This document shows positions 23,071 to 31,460 of a stretch of 38,173 nucleotides of DNA, piece by piece. Location of the stretch: the NCBI GenBank assembly GCA_016872285.1, contig VGZZ01000026.1, positions 1-38,173 of the forward strand, written 5' to 3'. The DNA is from SAR202 cluster bacterium (GTDB lineage: Bacteria; Chloroflexota; Dehalococcoidia; Lucifugimonadales; GCA-2712585). The position numbers and the translations under genes were made by a program. Positions within the stretch are counted from its first letter, which is position 1; the number at the start of each line of letters is the position of its first letter. The notes below the pieces were generated by a model. That model saw only the letters and a list, made by a program, of their open reading frames with translations. It had not been told where the DNA came from and searched no databases.

Positions 23071-24489
23071 TTAGCCAAATTGGTACTCGCGGGTGGCAGC
23101 GATAAGCTGGAGGACTTCGCAGACGCGGCTGGCGAAGGCGCGGCGCTCGGCCTCGGTCTTGCCACGATTGGCCGGGCCGGACTGGGAGGCGTGGGAGACC
23201 AGCTCATCGAAGGTGGACTTCTCCACCTGCACGTCGCCCATAAGCTCCAGACAGCCCGCCACCAGCTCCTTGGGCGACAACTCGCCCTTAGACGACAGGC
23301 GGTCGATGATGCGGCGGACGCCGGGCAGGGCGGGGTCGCCGACGCGGTTGGCGACGAAGTTGATGCGCTGGACTAGCGCGCCGGTGTCGATCCACTCCTG
23401 GCCGGTGTGCCAGCCTTCGACGCTGGGCGGGTTCAGCAAAGCCTGGCCCTGGTTTTCGATTTCGACGCCGATGTTGGAGATGCCGGGCTGTGGCGTGGCG
23501 TGCTGGCCGACCAGCTTCAGGGAACTGACTACCAGCTCGGCGGGACTCTTGACCTTGTTATGCCACACCTTCTCGTCCTTAAAAAAGTCCGAGTTGAAGA
23601 GGACTCGCAGCGTGTGCTTGATGTCCCAGCCGGACTCCATGAGGGCTGATGCCAAGATGTTTATAGCCACCGAGTCACGGGGCGGCACGTCCAGCCACGA
23701 CGGCACCTGGACTTCATCGGCGACGAAGAAGTTATACATGTGCCGCGCGATGAACCTGGCAGTGGCCGGCTGCTTGAGGATAATGTCGATGATGTCGTCG
23801 CCGTTAAATCGGCCCTTGTGGCCCAGGAAGGTCTTTTCGCCGTCATCGTGGTCCTCGGCGTGGTACTCGAACTCCCAGGCAAATCGATTGTAGGGGGAGC
23901 GGGGCAGCTTGGCGGAGATGGTCCAGCCGGTGAAGGCGCGGGAGGCCTCTTTCACATCCTTTTCGGTGTAGTTCCCCTGTCCCATGGAGAACAGCTCCAG
24001 CAGTTCCCTACCCCAGTTCTCGTTGGGGGCGTCCTTATGGTTCTGGTTGTTGTCCAGCCAGAAGATCATGGCAGGGTCTTTGGAGACGCGTATGAGAAGG
24101 TCTCGGAAGTTGCCGAGGCCGTGCTGGCGGAACATATCGATCTGGATCTGCATCTGGTTCATACTGTCGATTTTGGCGTTGCCGGTGGCGAAAACGTGAT
24201 GCCAGAAGAGGGCAACTTTTTCTTCCAGGGGCCTGGGGCTGTTGACCATTCGATAGACCCAGTGTCCCTGGCCGACCATGGACACGCCGCCGGGGTTCTG
24301 GAAGCCAGGGTTGTGTCGATATATTAATGCCTCGTCTATGGGGTCGACGCCGTGGGCCTGGGGTTCCAGAAGCTCTTCGACGGTGTCCTCGTACCCTTTC
24401 TTAGCCCGCGCTTCAATCTCTTCGTATGCGGCGCCGAAACCGGCGCGTCGCATCAGATGGGCCATCAACGCGAGATTCTTTTCCGGCAT
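23071..24489 (-). CDS. DUF1800 family protein of module 2
   Basis: A 472-aa duplicate of the 20261 protein, with the same blocks: NLALMAHLMRRAGFGAAYEEIEA, LFWHHVFATG, WLDNNQNHKDAPNENWGREL, FLGHKGRFNGDDIIDIILKQPATARFIARHMYNFFVADEVQVPSWLD and LLNPPSVEGWHTGQEWID. Divergence is greatest at residues about 55-75 and 120-145, which may be where the two differ in partner or ligand. No signal peptide. ATG start with GAGGAGG upstream and a promoter candidate at 24566-24595. Confidence 0.93.
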   Translation of the reverse strand: MPEKNLALMAHLMRRAGFGAAYEEIEARAKKGYEDTVEELLEPQAHGVDPIDEALIYRHNPGFQNPGGVSMVGQGHWVYRMVNSPRPLEEKVALFWHHVFATGNAKIDSMNQMQIQIDMFRQHGLGNFRDLLIRVSKDPAMIFWLDNNQNHKDAPNENWGRELLELFSMGQGNYTEKDVKEASRAFTGWTISAKLPRSPYNRFAWEFEYHAEDHDDGEKTFLGHKGRFNGDDIIDIILKQPATARFIARHMYNFFVADEVQVPSWLDVPPRDSVAINILASALMESGWDIKHTLRVLFNSDFFKDEKVWHNKVKSPAELVVSSLKLVGQHATPQPGISNIGVEIENQGQALLNPPSVEGWHTGQEWIDTGALVQRINFVANRVGDPALPGVRRIIDRLSSKGELSPKELVAGCLELMGDVQVEKSTFDELVSHASQSGPANRGKTEAERRAFASRVCEVLQLIAATREYQFG

Positions 24490-24565
24490 TTAAACGCCTC
24501 CTCAAGGCGATGAGTTGATTTTTACGCACAAACTGCGCCTCGCACTAAACGGGCGCAGCGTCAAT

Positions 24566-24595
24566 AATATTCTCTTGCGGAGGAAGGGATGTCAA
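24566..24595 (-). promoter_or_regulatory. Promoter candidate for the DUF1800-NHL modules
   Basis: On the minus strand, TTGACA (24595-24590), 18-nt spacer, AATATT (24571-24566), about 77 bp before the first DUF1800 start. The -10 match is only moderate. Confidence 0.4.
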
Positions 24596-24622
24596 GGCAA
24601 AGCAAGCTATACCAATGGGCGG

Positions 24623-26521
24623 CTAAGCCTGGCACGTCATTTGCCGCCAGGCTTCGCGGGCCTCTTCAACCGAGCCCTCCTCCTCGATGGTAGTGATGTC
24701 GCCAGGCTCGCGGTTGAGCACGACTGCTTTGAGGACACGGCGCATAATCTTGCCGCTCCGCGTTTTGGGAAGCATACGGACGAAGTTGATGTCCGAGACG
24801 ACCACGACGGCGCCGAGCTCGTTGCGTATGGTCTGCAACAGCTCTTTGCGAAGTTTTTCGGTGGGCTGCTGGCCTTTCTTGAGCACTATGAAGCCGGCTG
24901 CCACCTCGCCGCGCAGATCATCCGGCTTGCCGGTGACGCCTGCTTCCGCCACCGCGGGATGCTTGAGGAAAGCGCTCTCGACCTCGATGGTGCCGATGCG
25001 ATGGGCGGCAATCTTTATGACCTCATCAGCGCGGCCTGAGAACCAGATATAGCCATCGTCATCCATCCGAGTGGCATCGCCGGTATAGTATTTTCCGGGG
25101 ACCTTGTCCCAGTAGTCCTGCTTGTACCGCTCCGGCTCTCCCCACAGCGACGGAGTCAGGCTGGGAAAGGGGTGGGTGACGACCATGATTCCAGGCTCCC
25201 CGGCCTTGACCGGCTGGCCTTCCTGGCCGACGACCTCCACTTGTATGCCGGGCAGGGGAATGCCCGCGGAGCCGGGCTTGATGGGAAGCATTCCGAGGCC
25301 GTAAGGGTTGCCAATGATAGGCCCCCCGGTCTCGGTCTGCCAGTAGTGGTCGATAACTGGGATCCGGCTGCGCAACGCCTTCTTCTGCAGCCATTCCCAG
25401 GCGGGCGGGTTCAACGCTTCGCCGGCGCAGAAGACACGTTCCAATGATGCCAGGCTATACGGTTTAGCCACATCCTCGCCATGGCCCATGAGCAATCGAA
25501 CAGCGGTGGGGGAGGTAAATACGCCTGTGATGCCAAAGCGGTCGATGGCTTTCCAGAAGAGCTCCGGCCCGGGGTAATCGAGGGCGCCCTCGTAAGCAAT
25601 CGTTGTAGCGCCGCTGAGCAGCGGGCCATATACGATGTAGCTGTGACCCACGGCCCATCCAATCTCGGAGGTAGCCCACCATACGTCCGTCGGCTTGAGT
25701 CCAAAGACCCACTTAGCCATACTGTGGATACCCACTTGATAGCCGCCGTGGGTGTGCATGGTCAGCTTGGGTTTGGAAGTTGTCCCAGACGTAGCGAGGA
25801 TATAAAGGGTCTCATTGGCTTCCAGGACCTCGTGGGCTCCTGAGTGGCCTTGGGCGCGGGTGAGGAACTCGGGCCAGTCCAGGTCACGGCCCTTAGTCAT
25901 AGGACAATCCGCAGAACCACGGCGCAAGACAATCACATGCTCAACGCTGTTCTCGACCTGGCTCAGCGCCTTATCGACGATAGTCTTCAGGGCGATGTCG
26001 CGGCCACGGCGGTAAGTCGCATCGCCGGCAAAGACAAGGCGGGAGCCGCTGGCGCGGATGCGCTCGCCCAGGGCGCCGGGCCCAAACCCCGCGAACACCA
26101 CTGAGTGGATGGCGGCGATGCGCGCGCAGGCAAGCATCAAGACAATGGACTCGGAGCAGGTGGGCATATAGATAGTGATAGGATCGCCTTTCTTAATGCC
26201 CATTCCGCGCAGCGCCGCCGCTGTTCGCTCGACCTCTCTAAGAAGCTGGGTATAGGTCAGGACTCGCTCTTGGCCCCGTTCGTTGAAGGTGATAAGGGCT
26301 GCGTGGCCTCCGCAGCCACGGTCCACGTGATAATCAAGGGCGTTATAGGAGATATTAGTCTGCCCGCCGATAAACCACTTGAAGGAGGGGTACTGCCGCT
26401 CGAAGGGCGTATCCCACTTTCGGAACCAGGGAAGCTGCTCCGCTGCTTTGGCCCAGAAAGCCACCGGGTCGCGCTTGCCATCATCGAGCCAACGCTTGAT
26501 TACTGGGTTTATAAGCTCCAT
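24623..26521 (-). CDS. Acetyl-CoA synthetase-like AMP-forming acyl-CoA synthetase
   Basis: A 632-aa ANL-superfamily ligase of acetyl/propionyl-CoA synthetase type (usual length about 620-660). It activates a short carboxylic acid with ATP to acyl-AMP and then acyl-CoA. Motifs: phosphate loop YILATSGTTSKPK (Ser where Gly is usual), WWATSEIGWAVGHSYIVYGPLLSGATTIAYEG, VIDHYWQTETGG (the second Trp of the acetate-pocket WWQTETGG is kept, the first is Tyr), YYTGDATRMDDDGYIWFSGRADEVIKIAAHRIG, and the C-terminal catalytic Lys motif PKTRSGKIMRRVLKA. The Tyr change may widen the substrate range. Divergent from the GlcG-like gene. Confidence 0.92.
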   Translation of the reverse strand: MELINPVIKRWLDDGKRDPVAFWAKAAEQLPWFRKWDTPFERQYPSFKWFIGGQTNISYNALDYHVDRGCGGHAALITFNERGQERVLTYTQLLREVERTAAALRGMGIKKGDPITIYMPTCSESIVLMLACARIAAIHSVVFAGFGPGALGERIRASGSRLVFAGDATYRRGRDIALKTIVDKALSQVENSVEHVIVLRRGSADCPMTKGRDLDWPEFLTRAQGHSGAHEVLEANETLYILATSGTTSKPKLTMHTHGGYQVGIHSMAKWVFGLKPTDVWWATSEIGWAVGHSYIVYGPLLSGATTIAYEGALDYPGPELFWKAIDRFGITGVFTSPTAVRLLMGHGEDVAKPYSLASLERVFCAGEALNPPAWEWLQKKALRSRIPVIDHYWQTETGGPIIGNPYGLGMLPIKPGSAGIPLPGIQVEVVGQEGQPVKAGEPGIMVVTHPFPSLTPSLWGEPERYKQDYWDKVPGKYYTGDATRMDDDGYIWFSGRADEVIKIAAHRIGTIEVESAFLKHPAVAEAGVTGKPDDLRGEVAAGFIVLKKGQQPTEKLRKELLQTIRNELGAVVVVSDINFVRMLPKTRSGKIMRRVLKAVVLNREPGDITTIEEEGSVEEAREAWRQMTCQA

Positions 26522-26601
26522 GGGATATCTCTCTTTATGAGTCGAGGGAGGAAAGACTCCGGGCAGCGTGGGGCGATTTTAGCATAGGTCTTTCCAACCC
26601 T

Positions 26602-26630
26602 GTTGGTTTACCGCCAACCTCTGGTATATT
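26602..26630 (+). promoter_or_regulatory. Promoter candidate with small inverted repeat, GlcG-like gene
   Basis: TTGGTT (26603-26608), 16-nt spacer, TATATT (26625-26630), 28 bp before the ATG at 26659. GTTGG and CCAAC (26602-26618) form an inverted repeat that overlaps the -35 box and could be an operator. Confidence 0.4.
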
Positions 26631-26658
26631 TGGGCCACTTGAACGGGAGGCAGACCAT

Positions 26659-27096
26659 ATGTTGACCAAATACGCCCTTAGCTCCGACCAGTGCCAGGCG
26701 GCCATCACGGCCATGCTGGCGGATTTCAAGAAGCGGAAGGACGCGCCGCCTATAGCCGCGGCCATTGTGGACGACAACGGCAACCTGCTGGCCTTCACCC
26801 GCATCGACGGCTGCCGTCCCCAACTAGGCCGCAATGCTATCAAGAAGGCTTACACCGCCGCCCTGACCGGCATGGACAGCGAGGAGTACGCCAAGTCGAT
26901 GAAGCAGCGAGGCAAGACCGTGGCCGAGTTTGGCGACCCCATGCTCTTCGACATACCCGGCGGCATCCTGGTGAAGCACCCCAAGACGGAGCAGATTATG
27001 GGCGGCATCGGCGTGGCGGGGCTGCCGGCGGGGCCGGGGGATAGCGACGTGGCGCTGGCGGGATTGAAGGCGATGGGGTTGGATGGCAAAAAGTAG
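26659..27096 (+). CDS. GlcG/HbpS family heme-binding-like protein
   Basis: A 145-aa single-domain protein of the GlcG/HbpS (DUF336) family: LSSDQCQAAITAMLADFKKR, IAAAIVDDNGNLLAFTRIDGCRP, AIKKAYTAALTG, FDIPGGILVKHP and IMGGIGVAGLPAGPGDSDVALAGLKAM. Members bind heme or small cofactors or act beside oxidoreductases in glycolate and diol use; the exact role is unknown. No signal peptide, unlike secreted HbpS. ATG start with GGGAGG. It is convergent with the PIG-L gene, 5 bp between stops. Confidence 0.9.
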   Translation: MLTKYALSSDQCQAAITAMLADFKKRKDAPPIAAAIVDDNGNLLAFTRIDGCRPQLGRNAIKKAYTAALTGMDSEEYAKSMKQRGKTVAEFGDPMLFDIPGGILVKHPKTEQIMGGIGVAGLPAGPGDSDVALAGLKAMGLDGKK

Positions 27097-27101
27097 CCGG
27101 G

Positions 27102-27821
27102 TTACACCCGCAGCTTAAAGCTCTTAAACCCCTCGGCGTACTTGATATTCTTGGGCTGGCCGGCGTCGGCGCGCCACTCTTTCATCCTTTTTTCGACCTC
27201 AGCGTCACGTCCGCCGACCTGGCTTACATGCTTCTTCAGCGCGGCAATAGCGGTATCCAGGGAGTCGCCAACGTCAAACCAGGTGTCGGAATGGTCGCCG
27301 CCGGAGACCAGGACTTCGCGAACCTTATGGGGCTGGAAGCCTTGTTTCAGTAACTCGGGGAAGGTGAGGTGGTCGCGGGCGGTGGGGAAGACGGCGGAGA
27401 GGGTGGCCTCAGCGGCGGCCAGGTGGTCGGGGTGGCCCAGGTAGTTAGTCGCGTTGAAACTGCGCAGGGGCGACTGGCAGATAAGGACGTCGGGCTTGAA
27501 GCGGCGTATCTCGCGGGCGATGTCGCGGCGTAGGTCCAGGTTGGCCACCAGCATCGCGTCCTCGTATCCTAAGAACACCACGTCTTTGACACCCAGCACG
27601 TCGCAGGCGTCCCGCTGCTCCTTCATTCGGATTTTCGCCAGCTTGTCCGGGGTCATCTTGGAGTCGCTGCTGCCCTTGCTGCCGTCGGTGCAGAGGACGT
27701 AGAACATTTCGATGCCCTGCTGGCAGAACTTGGCGACGGTGCCGGAGAACCCGAACTCGGCATCGTCAGGATGTGCCACCACCACCATGCCCCGTTTGTA
27801 ACCGTTGTAGGCGTCAGCCAT
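27102..27821 (-). CDS. PIG-L/LmbE family deacetylase
   Basis: A 239-aa zinc-dependent N-acetyl-sugar deacetylase family member. Metal site motif AHPDDAEFGFSG (H17, D19, D20) and second motif YLGHPDHLAAAEA (His about 130). TDGSKGSSDSKMTPDKLAKIRMKEQRDACDVLG is the usual helix between. The family removes acetyl groups from GlcNAc-linked molecules (phosphatidylinositol, mycothiol or bacillithiol precursors, antibiotics). It lies 25 bp after an MFS gene on the same strand, so transport and deacetylation may be linked. ATG start with GAGGAG. Confidence 0.92.
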   Translation of the reverse strand: MADAYNGYKRGMVVVAHPDDAEFGFSGTVAKFCQQGIEMFYVLCTDGSKGSSDSKMTPDKLAKIRMKEQRDACDVLGVKDVVFLGYEDAMLVANLDLRRDIAREIRRFKPDVLICQSPLRSFNATNYLGHPDHLAAAEATLSAVFPTARDHLTFPELLKQGFQPHKVREVLVSGGDHSDTWFDVGDSLDTAIAALKKHVSQVGGRDAEVEKRMKEWRADAGQPKNIKYAEGFKSFKLRV

Positions 27822-27846
27822 GGAATACTCTCCTCGATTAATTCTA

Positions 27847-29154
27847 CTAGGCCGCGGGGGCTTTGCCCTGGGCCTCCTCTAGTTGCCGCTTTTTATCAGG
27901 CTGGGGACTTTTGAGGAAAAGGAACAGGAAGAAGCCCGAGGCGGTGATGGCGGCAATGATTTTGAACCCCAGCCCGTAGCTGTAGTGGTCGGCCATGAAC
28001 CCGGCCAGGATGGGGCCGATGGTCTGGCCCACCATCATCACCACCTGGGTGAAGCCGTTGATGACGGCAAAGTTGCGCCGTCCAAAGAAGTCGCCGCGCA
28101 TGGCCGTCAGGATGGGGCCTCGAATGCCCCAGCACACGCCGTGAACAAGGACGCCCGCCAGCACCTGGGGCATGCCGCTGGCCGTGGCGAGCAGTAATAT
28201 GCCCAAGCCGTGGCCGAGCATGGCGATGGCCGAAAGGTGCTGTTTGGGGAACCTATCGCCCAGGTAGCCGCCGATGGGCTGGCCCGCCATCATGGCCGCG
28301 GTCATGACGATGACGACCTGGGCGGCGGAGGCTTGGGAGAAGTCAAGCTCAGACTCCAGGTAGGGGACAAGGTGGAGGCTGAGGGCCGACAGGGCCAGCA
28401 AAGCCAGGGAGTGGCCCAGGGAGAGGAGCCAGAAGGCGCGGGTGCGCAAGGCTTCTTTTACGGTGAAATCGTACTCGCGGTCTAGAGAAGAGGTTTTGCC
28501 ATCGGAGGTAGAGGCGCCGGGCTCGGGCGGCGCGTCGCCGTCAGGCAGGTAGCCGTGGGGCTCGGGTTCCAATCGGACGACACGGACCAGCGGCAGCAGG
28601 ATGATAACAGACACGACACCGCAGCCGATGGCCGTGGCCTCCCAGCCGAAGGCGCCGATGCTCAGGGCAACCAGGGGCGCCACGATGAGGCCGCCCAGGC
28701 CCATGCCGAACATCATCAGGCCAACGGCGCGGGAGCGTTTCTTGCGGAACCAGTTGTTTATAGCGACGCCGACGGGGTTCCAGGAGGCGAGGCTGGAGCC
28801 TATGGAGAGGACCAGGAAGGCGATGTAGAACATCGCCACAGAGCGGGTCTGGCTCATGAGGATGAACCCCCCGCCAAAGACGAGGACGCCCACCACCATG
28901 ATTTTTTGCGGGCCGTGCTTCTGCACCAGCCAGCCGCCCAGAGGGCCGAGGAATCCGCTTTCGACGCGCGAGAGGGAGTAGGCGCCGGAGATGACGGTAC
29001 GGCTCCAGCCGAACTGCTGGCGCATAGGCTCAAAGAAGAACTGGAAGCCGTGAAAGAAGGTGCCGGCGGTTAGCCCCGCCGATACCATCCCCGAGGCCAC
29101 GATCCACCAGCCGTAGAAAACGCGGCGCGTCCGCCCCGCGACCCAGGCGGCCAT
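27847..29154 (-). CDS. MFS transporter (monocarboxylate/oxalate-formate type)
   Basis: A 435-aa protein with about 12 hydrophobic segments and a central hydrophilic loop (residues about 205-232). N-terminal YGWWIVASGMVSAGLTAGTFFHGFQFFFEPMRQQFGWSRTVISGAYSL is typical of the monocarboxylate/OFA subgroup; GPLGGWLVQKHGPQKIMVVG is the MFS loop 2-3 signature. Expected to move an organic anion across the inner membrane. I chose ATG 29154 over the adjacent GTG 29157 for spacing to AGAGG. It probably forms an operon with the PIG-L gene. Confidence 0.92.
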   Translation of the reverse strand: MAAWVAGRTRRVFYGWWIVASGMVSAGLTAGTFFHGFQFFFEPMRQQFGWSRTVISGAYSLSRVESGFLGPLGGWLVQKHGPQKIMVVGVLVFGGGFILMSQTRSVAMFYIAFLVLSIGSSLASWNPVGVAINNWFRKKRSRAVGLMMFGMGLGGLIVAPLVALSIGAFGWEATAIGCGVVSVIILLPLVRVVRLEPEPHGYLPDGDAPPEPGASTSDGKTSSLDREYDFTVKEALRTRAFWLLSLGHSLALLALSALSLHLVPYLESELDFSQASAAQVVIVMTAAMMAGQPIGGYLGDRFPKQHLSAIAMLGHGLGILLLATASGMPQVLAGVLVHGVCWGIRGPILTAMRGDFFGRRNFAVINGFTQVVMMVGQTIGPILAGFMADHYSYGLGFKIIAAITASGFFLFLFLKSPQPDKKRQLEEAQGKAPAA

Positions 29155-29204
29155 CACGCCAGCCTCTTGTTGATGGCAAGCGTGCCTTCCGCACCTAAGG
29201 GCTT

Positions 29205-29233
29205 AAGAAAGCCCCGCCTGCGATGGGCGGGGC
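29205..29233 (-). terminator. Terminator-like hairpin
   Basis: Arms GCCCCGCC (29211-29218) and GGCGGGGC (29226-29233); on the minus strand it is followed by TTTCTT. It lies 420 bp beyond the VOC operon end and just upstream of the MFS gene, so it could stop transcripts coming from the VOC operon. Confidence 0.45.
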
Positions 29234-29427
29234 GTGAGTAGTCCAAGTCGAGGCTATCCGTATCCACAACTAGACTATTTTAGCCTAGACTAACTTCTGA
29301 CGGAAGGCCGTTGCAGGGACGTAGACCCCGCCTCTCTCCACCCCGACCCCCCCTCCTAGCCTCCCCCTCAAGGTAGCTGGTGCTGGTTATCCCAGTACGT
29401 TTTAGAGATGGGATAGTGATGGCAAGT

Positions 29428-29497
29428 GGCATTGATAAAGTCTCGTGGAACTAGGGTTTCACCCTCATCCTGCGCCTTCCCCCATCAAGGGGGAAGG
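29428..29497. repeat. Interspersed palindromic repeat family A, copy 4 (compact form)
   Basis: GGCATTGATAAAG at 29428, then CTAGGGTTTCACCCTCATCC, then hairpin CCTTCCCCC-ATCAA-GGGGGAAGG. It is the shortest complete copy and the reference for seeing the inserts in copies 1 and 2. Confidence 0.7.
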
Positions 29498-29654
29498 AAT
29501 TCCCTTGGAGGCTGTTAGTCCTTTCGTGCGTATCTATACTCAATTAGCACCAGACGTTCAAGGGGGGGGGGAGAGGACCTGAGGGCTGGACTGACGCCTC
29601 AATACACGCCTGGATTGTGGCATTTGCAAAAACTAGAACTGGCGTGGGCGGGGG

Positions 29655-30035
29655 CTAGTAGGTCTTAATCTCCAGCACGTGGCCGTTGGGGTCTCGAAAG
29701 TACACAGCCTTGCCCTGGCCCTTGGCGCCCATGGTCACGCCCGGCCCGCGCATGTTCTCGATGTCGAAGGGGCCATCGCCGAAAGGAATTTTGGCCTTCT
29801 TGACGCGCTGGAACGTGGCGTCGAACTCCTCCGGCGACATGGCGAAGGCATAGTGCATCGAATCGAACTCTTCATTCTCGGTGCGGAAGTCGAAGACCAG
29901 GGTGTCATTGACTCGCGCGGCGGAGAAGGGGCCCATCTGGCCTTCATATTTGAAACCCAGGATTTTGCTGTACCATCGCGCGGACTCTTCCTGGTCCTTG
30001 GCGGGAACGATAGTGTGGTCTAAAACTGTCGTCAT
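29655..30035 (-). CDS. VOC family (glyoxalase/dioxygenase fold) protein
   Basis: A 126-aa protein with two beta-alpha-beta-beta-beta units: VLDHTIVPAKDQEESARWYSKILGFKY at the start and GKAVYFRDPNGHVLEIKTY at the end. Likely metal ligands are H (TVLDH) and the final E (LEIKTY), as in the VOC fold. Family members are isomerases, dioxygenases or resistance proteins; function not readable. I chose ATG 30035 because GGGAGGGA precedes it; an in-frame ATG 18 bp earlier lies upstream of that site. Last gene of a grx-trx-VOC-VOC run. Confidence 0.87.
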   Translation of the reverse strand: MTTVLDHTIVPAKDQEESARWYSKILGFKYEGQMGPFSAARVNDTLVFDFRTENEEFDSMHYAFAMSPEEFDATFQRVKKAKIPFGDGPFDIENMRGPGVTMGAKGQGKAVYFRDPNGHVLEIKTY

Positions 30036-30056
30036 AACACTCCCTCCCATCATTAG

Positions 30057-30437
30057 CTAAACAGGCTGCATAAGCTCTAATCGTACGTTATCGGGCGCTT
30101 CCACAAAGGCGATGCGCATTCCGGTGGCCAGGGTGCGGACCGGCTCCAGCACCTTGACACGTTTCTTCTGGAGGCTCGCCATGACGCCGTCCAGGTCATC
30201 GGTCTCGATGCCGAAGTGTTCCAGGCCTAGTTTCACCGACGAGTCGCCGGCAGGAATCCCGCCGGGCGGAGGCTCGGTTATGTTGATGCGGACGCCGCCC
30301 AGGTCGGTGCGGACGGTGAGCGGGCCGTTTATCCGCACCTCCTCGACGATGCGCGCGCCAAAGTTCTCGACGTACCACTGGGCGGTCTTGCGGGCGTCTT
30401 TGGACTTGAGGTGGATATGGTTCATGCCAAATTTCAT
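30057..30437 (-). CDS. VOC family (glyoxalase/dioxygenase fold) protein
   Basis: A 126-aa VOC protein: MNHIHLKSKDARKTAQWYVENFGARIVEE, then KLGLEHFGIETDDLDGVMASLQKKRVKVLEP and RIAFVEAPDNVRLELMQPV. Likely ligands H7 or H9, H in LEHFGI and E in LELMQ. It lies 15 bp after the thioredoxin-like gene and 21 bp before the second VOC gene. The two VOC proteins differ clearly in sequence, so they are not a recent duplication. Confidence 0.88.
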   Translation of the reverse strand: MKFGMNHIHLKSKDARKTAQWYVENFGARIVEEVRINGPLTVRTDLGGVRINITEPPPGGIPAGDSSVKLGLEHFGIETDDLDGVMASLQKKRVKVLEPVRTLATGMRIAFVEAPDNVRLELMQPV

Positions 30438-30452
30438 AGTCGTCTCCCTTAG

Positions 30453-31037
30453 CTATCTAACCGATTTTTCCAGCATATCGCGTATCTCCTCCACGATGGC
30501 CTGCTGCCACATCGGCGCGCGGTCACTCATGCGGTTGCGCCGCTCAATACCGAACTCCCGCTGGTCCAGCCCCGGCTTCTCCTTCTTTATCGAGGCCTCG
30601 ATGGCGGCGATGTCCTTGTCCGCCAGGGCAGGGCGTTCGATCCAGTGGCAGATGTAGTCCATGTCCTTGGTGTAAAAGACCATGGTGGGGATGGACTCGT
30701 ATTTGCCCTGCTTGAGAAACTCGCGCATGATGTCGCTGTTCTGGTCGCGAGGGAAGACGCGCATGTCGAGGCCGGCGGCCTCGGCGACGCGGGCCAGGGC
30801 GGGGAGACCGCGCACTACGTCGGTGCACCAGTCCTCGGCCAGCACCAGGGCTTTGGCGGGGCCTCGTGGCTGCTGGGCGACGGTGCGCAGGGCCTTGGCG
30901 TCCTGGGCCTTGATTTTAATGTCCTTGTAGTAGCTGAGGATGCGCGCTTTGTTGACCTTGACGCTTGCCATGTAGGCGTCGAAGGTGTGACCCTGGGCGA
31001 ATCGCTGCGGTGTGACAACAGACGTCTTATTAGCCAA
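30453..31037 (-). CDS. Thioredoxin-fold protein with WCTD site (Thioredoxin_9-like)
   Basis: A 194-aa protein when started at TTG 31037, which has AAGGAGG six bases upstream; a longer reading frame would run into the glutaredoxin gene in another frame and is rejected. Thioredoxin-like core: AKALVLAEDWCTDVVRGLPALARVAEAAGLDMRVFPRDQNSDIMREFLKQGKYESIPTMVFYTKDM. The active-site region is WCTD with one Cys (C71), not CxxC, as in the Thioredoxin_9 family, so it may not do dithiol exchange. The cis-Pro motif SIPTMVF is kept. It follows the glutaredoxin gene, suggesting a shared redox role. Confidence 0.88.
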   Translation of the reverse strand: MANKTSVVTPQRFAQGHTFDAYMASVKVNKARILSYYKDIKIKAQDAKALRTVAQQPRGPAKALVLAEDWCTDVVRGLPALARVAEAAGLDMRVFPRDQNSDIMREFLKQGKYESIPTMVFYTKDMDYICHWIERPALADKDIAAIEASIKKEKPGLDQREFGIERRNRMSDRAPMWQQAIVEEIRDMLEKSVR

Positions 31038-31092
31038 CCGCCACCTCCTTGGAATTATGTCGCGACAGGCCGCCGGCCCGTCATCCGATGTG

Positions 31093-31329
31093 TCAACCGT
31101 GGACGCCTTTGTACTTTCCCTCTTCAATGCGGCCGTCCGGCCATCGAATGATGGGGACGGTGCTGCCGTATTGCAAGGCCTCGTCCAGCACGTCCTGGCT
31201 TTCATCGACGCGGCGCTCGTCGTACTTGACGCCGCGCTTGCCCCAGTCCTCCTTGAGGGCCTCGCAGGCGGGGCATCCTTCCAGTGTATAAACAATGGGT
31301 AATTGGGCTTTGACAGGTGTTTTTGGCAT
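31093..31329 (-). CDS. Glutaredoxin family protein
   Basis: A 78-aa glutaredoxin-fold protein: PIVYTLEGCPACEALKEDWGKRGVKYDERRVDE with active site C19-P-A-C22, and the cis-Pro region GSTVPIIRWPDG. The size matches NrdH/glutaredoxin-3 type proteins. It reduces disulfides in the cytoplasm. First gene of the run grx-trx-VOC-VOC. Confidence 0.88.
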   Translation of the reverse strand: MPKTPVKAQLPIVYTLEGCPACEALKEDWGKRGVKYDERRVDESQDVLDEALQYGSTVPIIRWPDGRIEEGKYKGVHG

Positions 31330-31460
31330 GGGTTAATGATAGCTTAAGCCATTGATCAAGTCACTCCGTTTTTACAAGCTGTTAAGGAAGTCTACACATC
31401 GTCAGTAAATTATGGCCCAGCGTATATGTTGTTGATGCTCTTAGGCTGACTGGAGGTCAA

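Larger units (their letters stand above)
29158..29654. other. 497-nt intergenic region with hairpins and repeat A
   Basis: Between two minus-strand genes. It holds a terminator-like hairpin (29205-29233), family A repeat copy 4 (29428-29497) and a run of ten G (29562-29571). No coding region or RNA gene recognised. Confidence 0.6.

Noticed and set aside
29562-29571. Run of ten G as a phase-variation tract
   Set aside because: It is downstream of a minus-strand gene, not in a promoter or coding region, so slippage would have no evident effect.
31038-31295. N-terminal extension of the thioredoxin-like gene
   Set aside because: It overlaps the glutaredoxin gene in another frame, has low-complexity sequence, and a TTG with AAGGAGG six bases upstream marks the true start.
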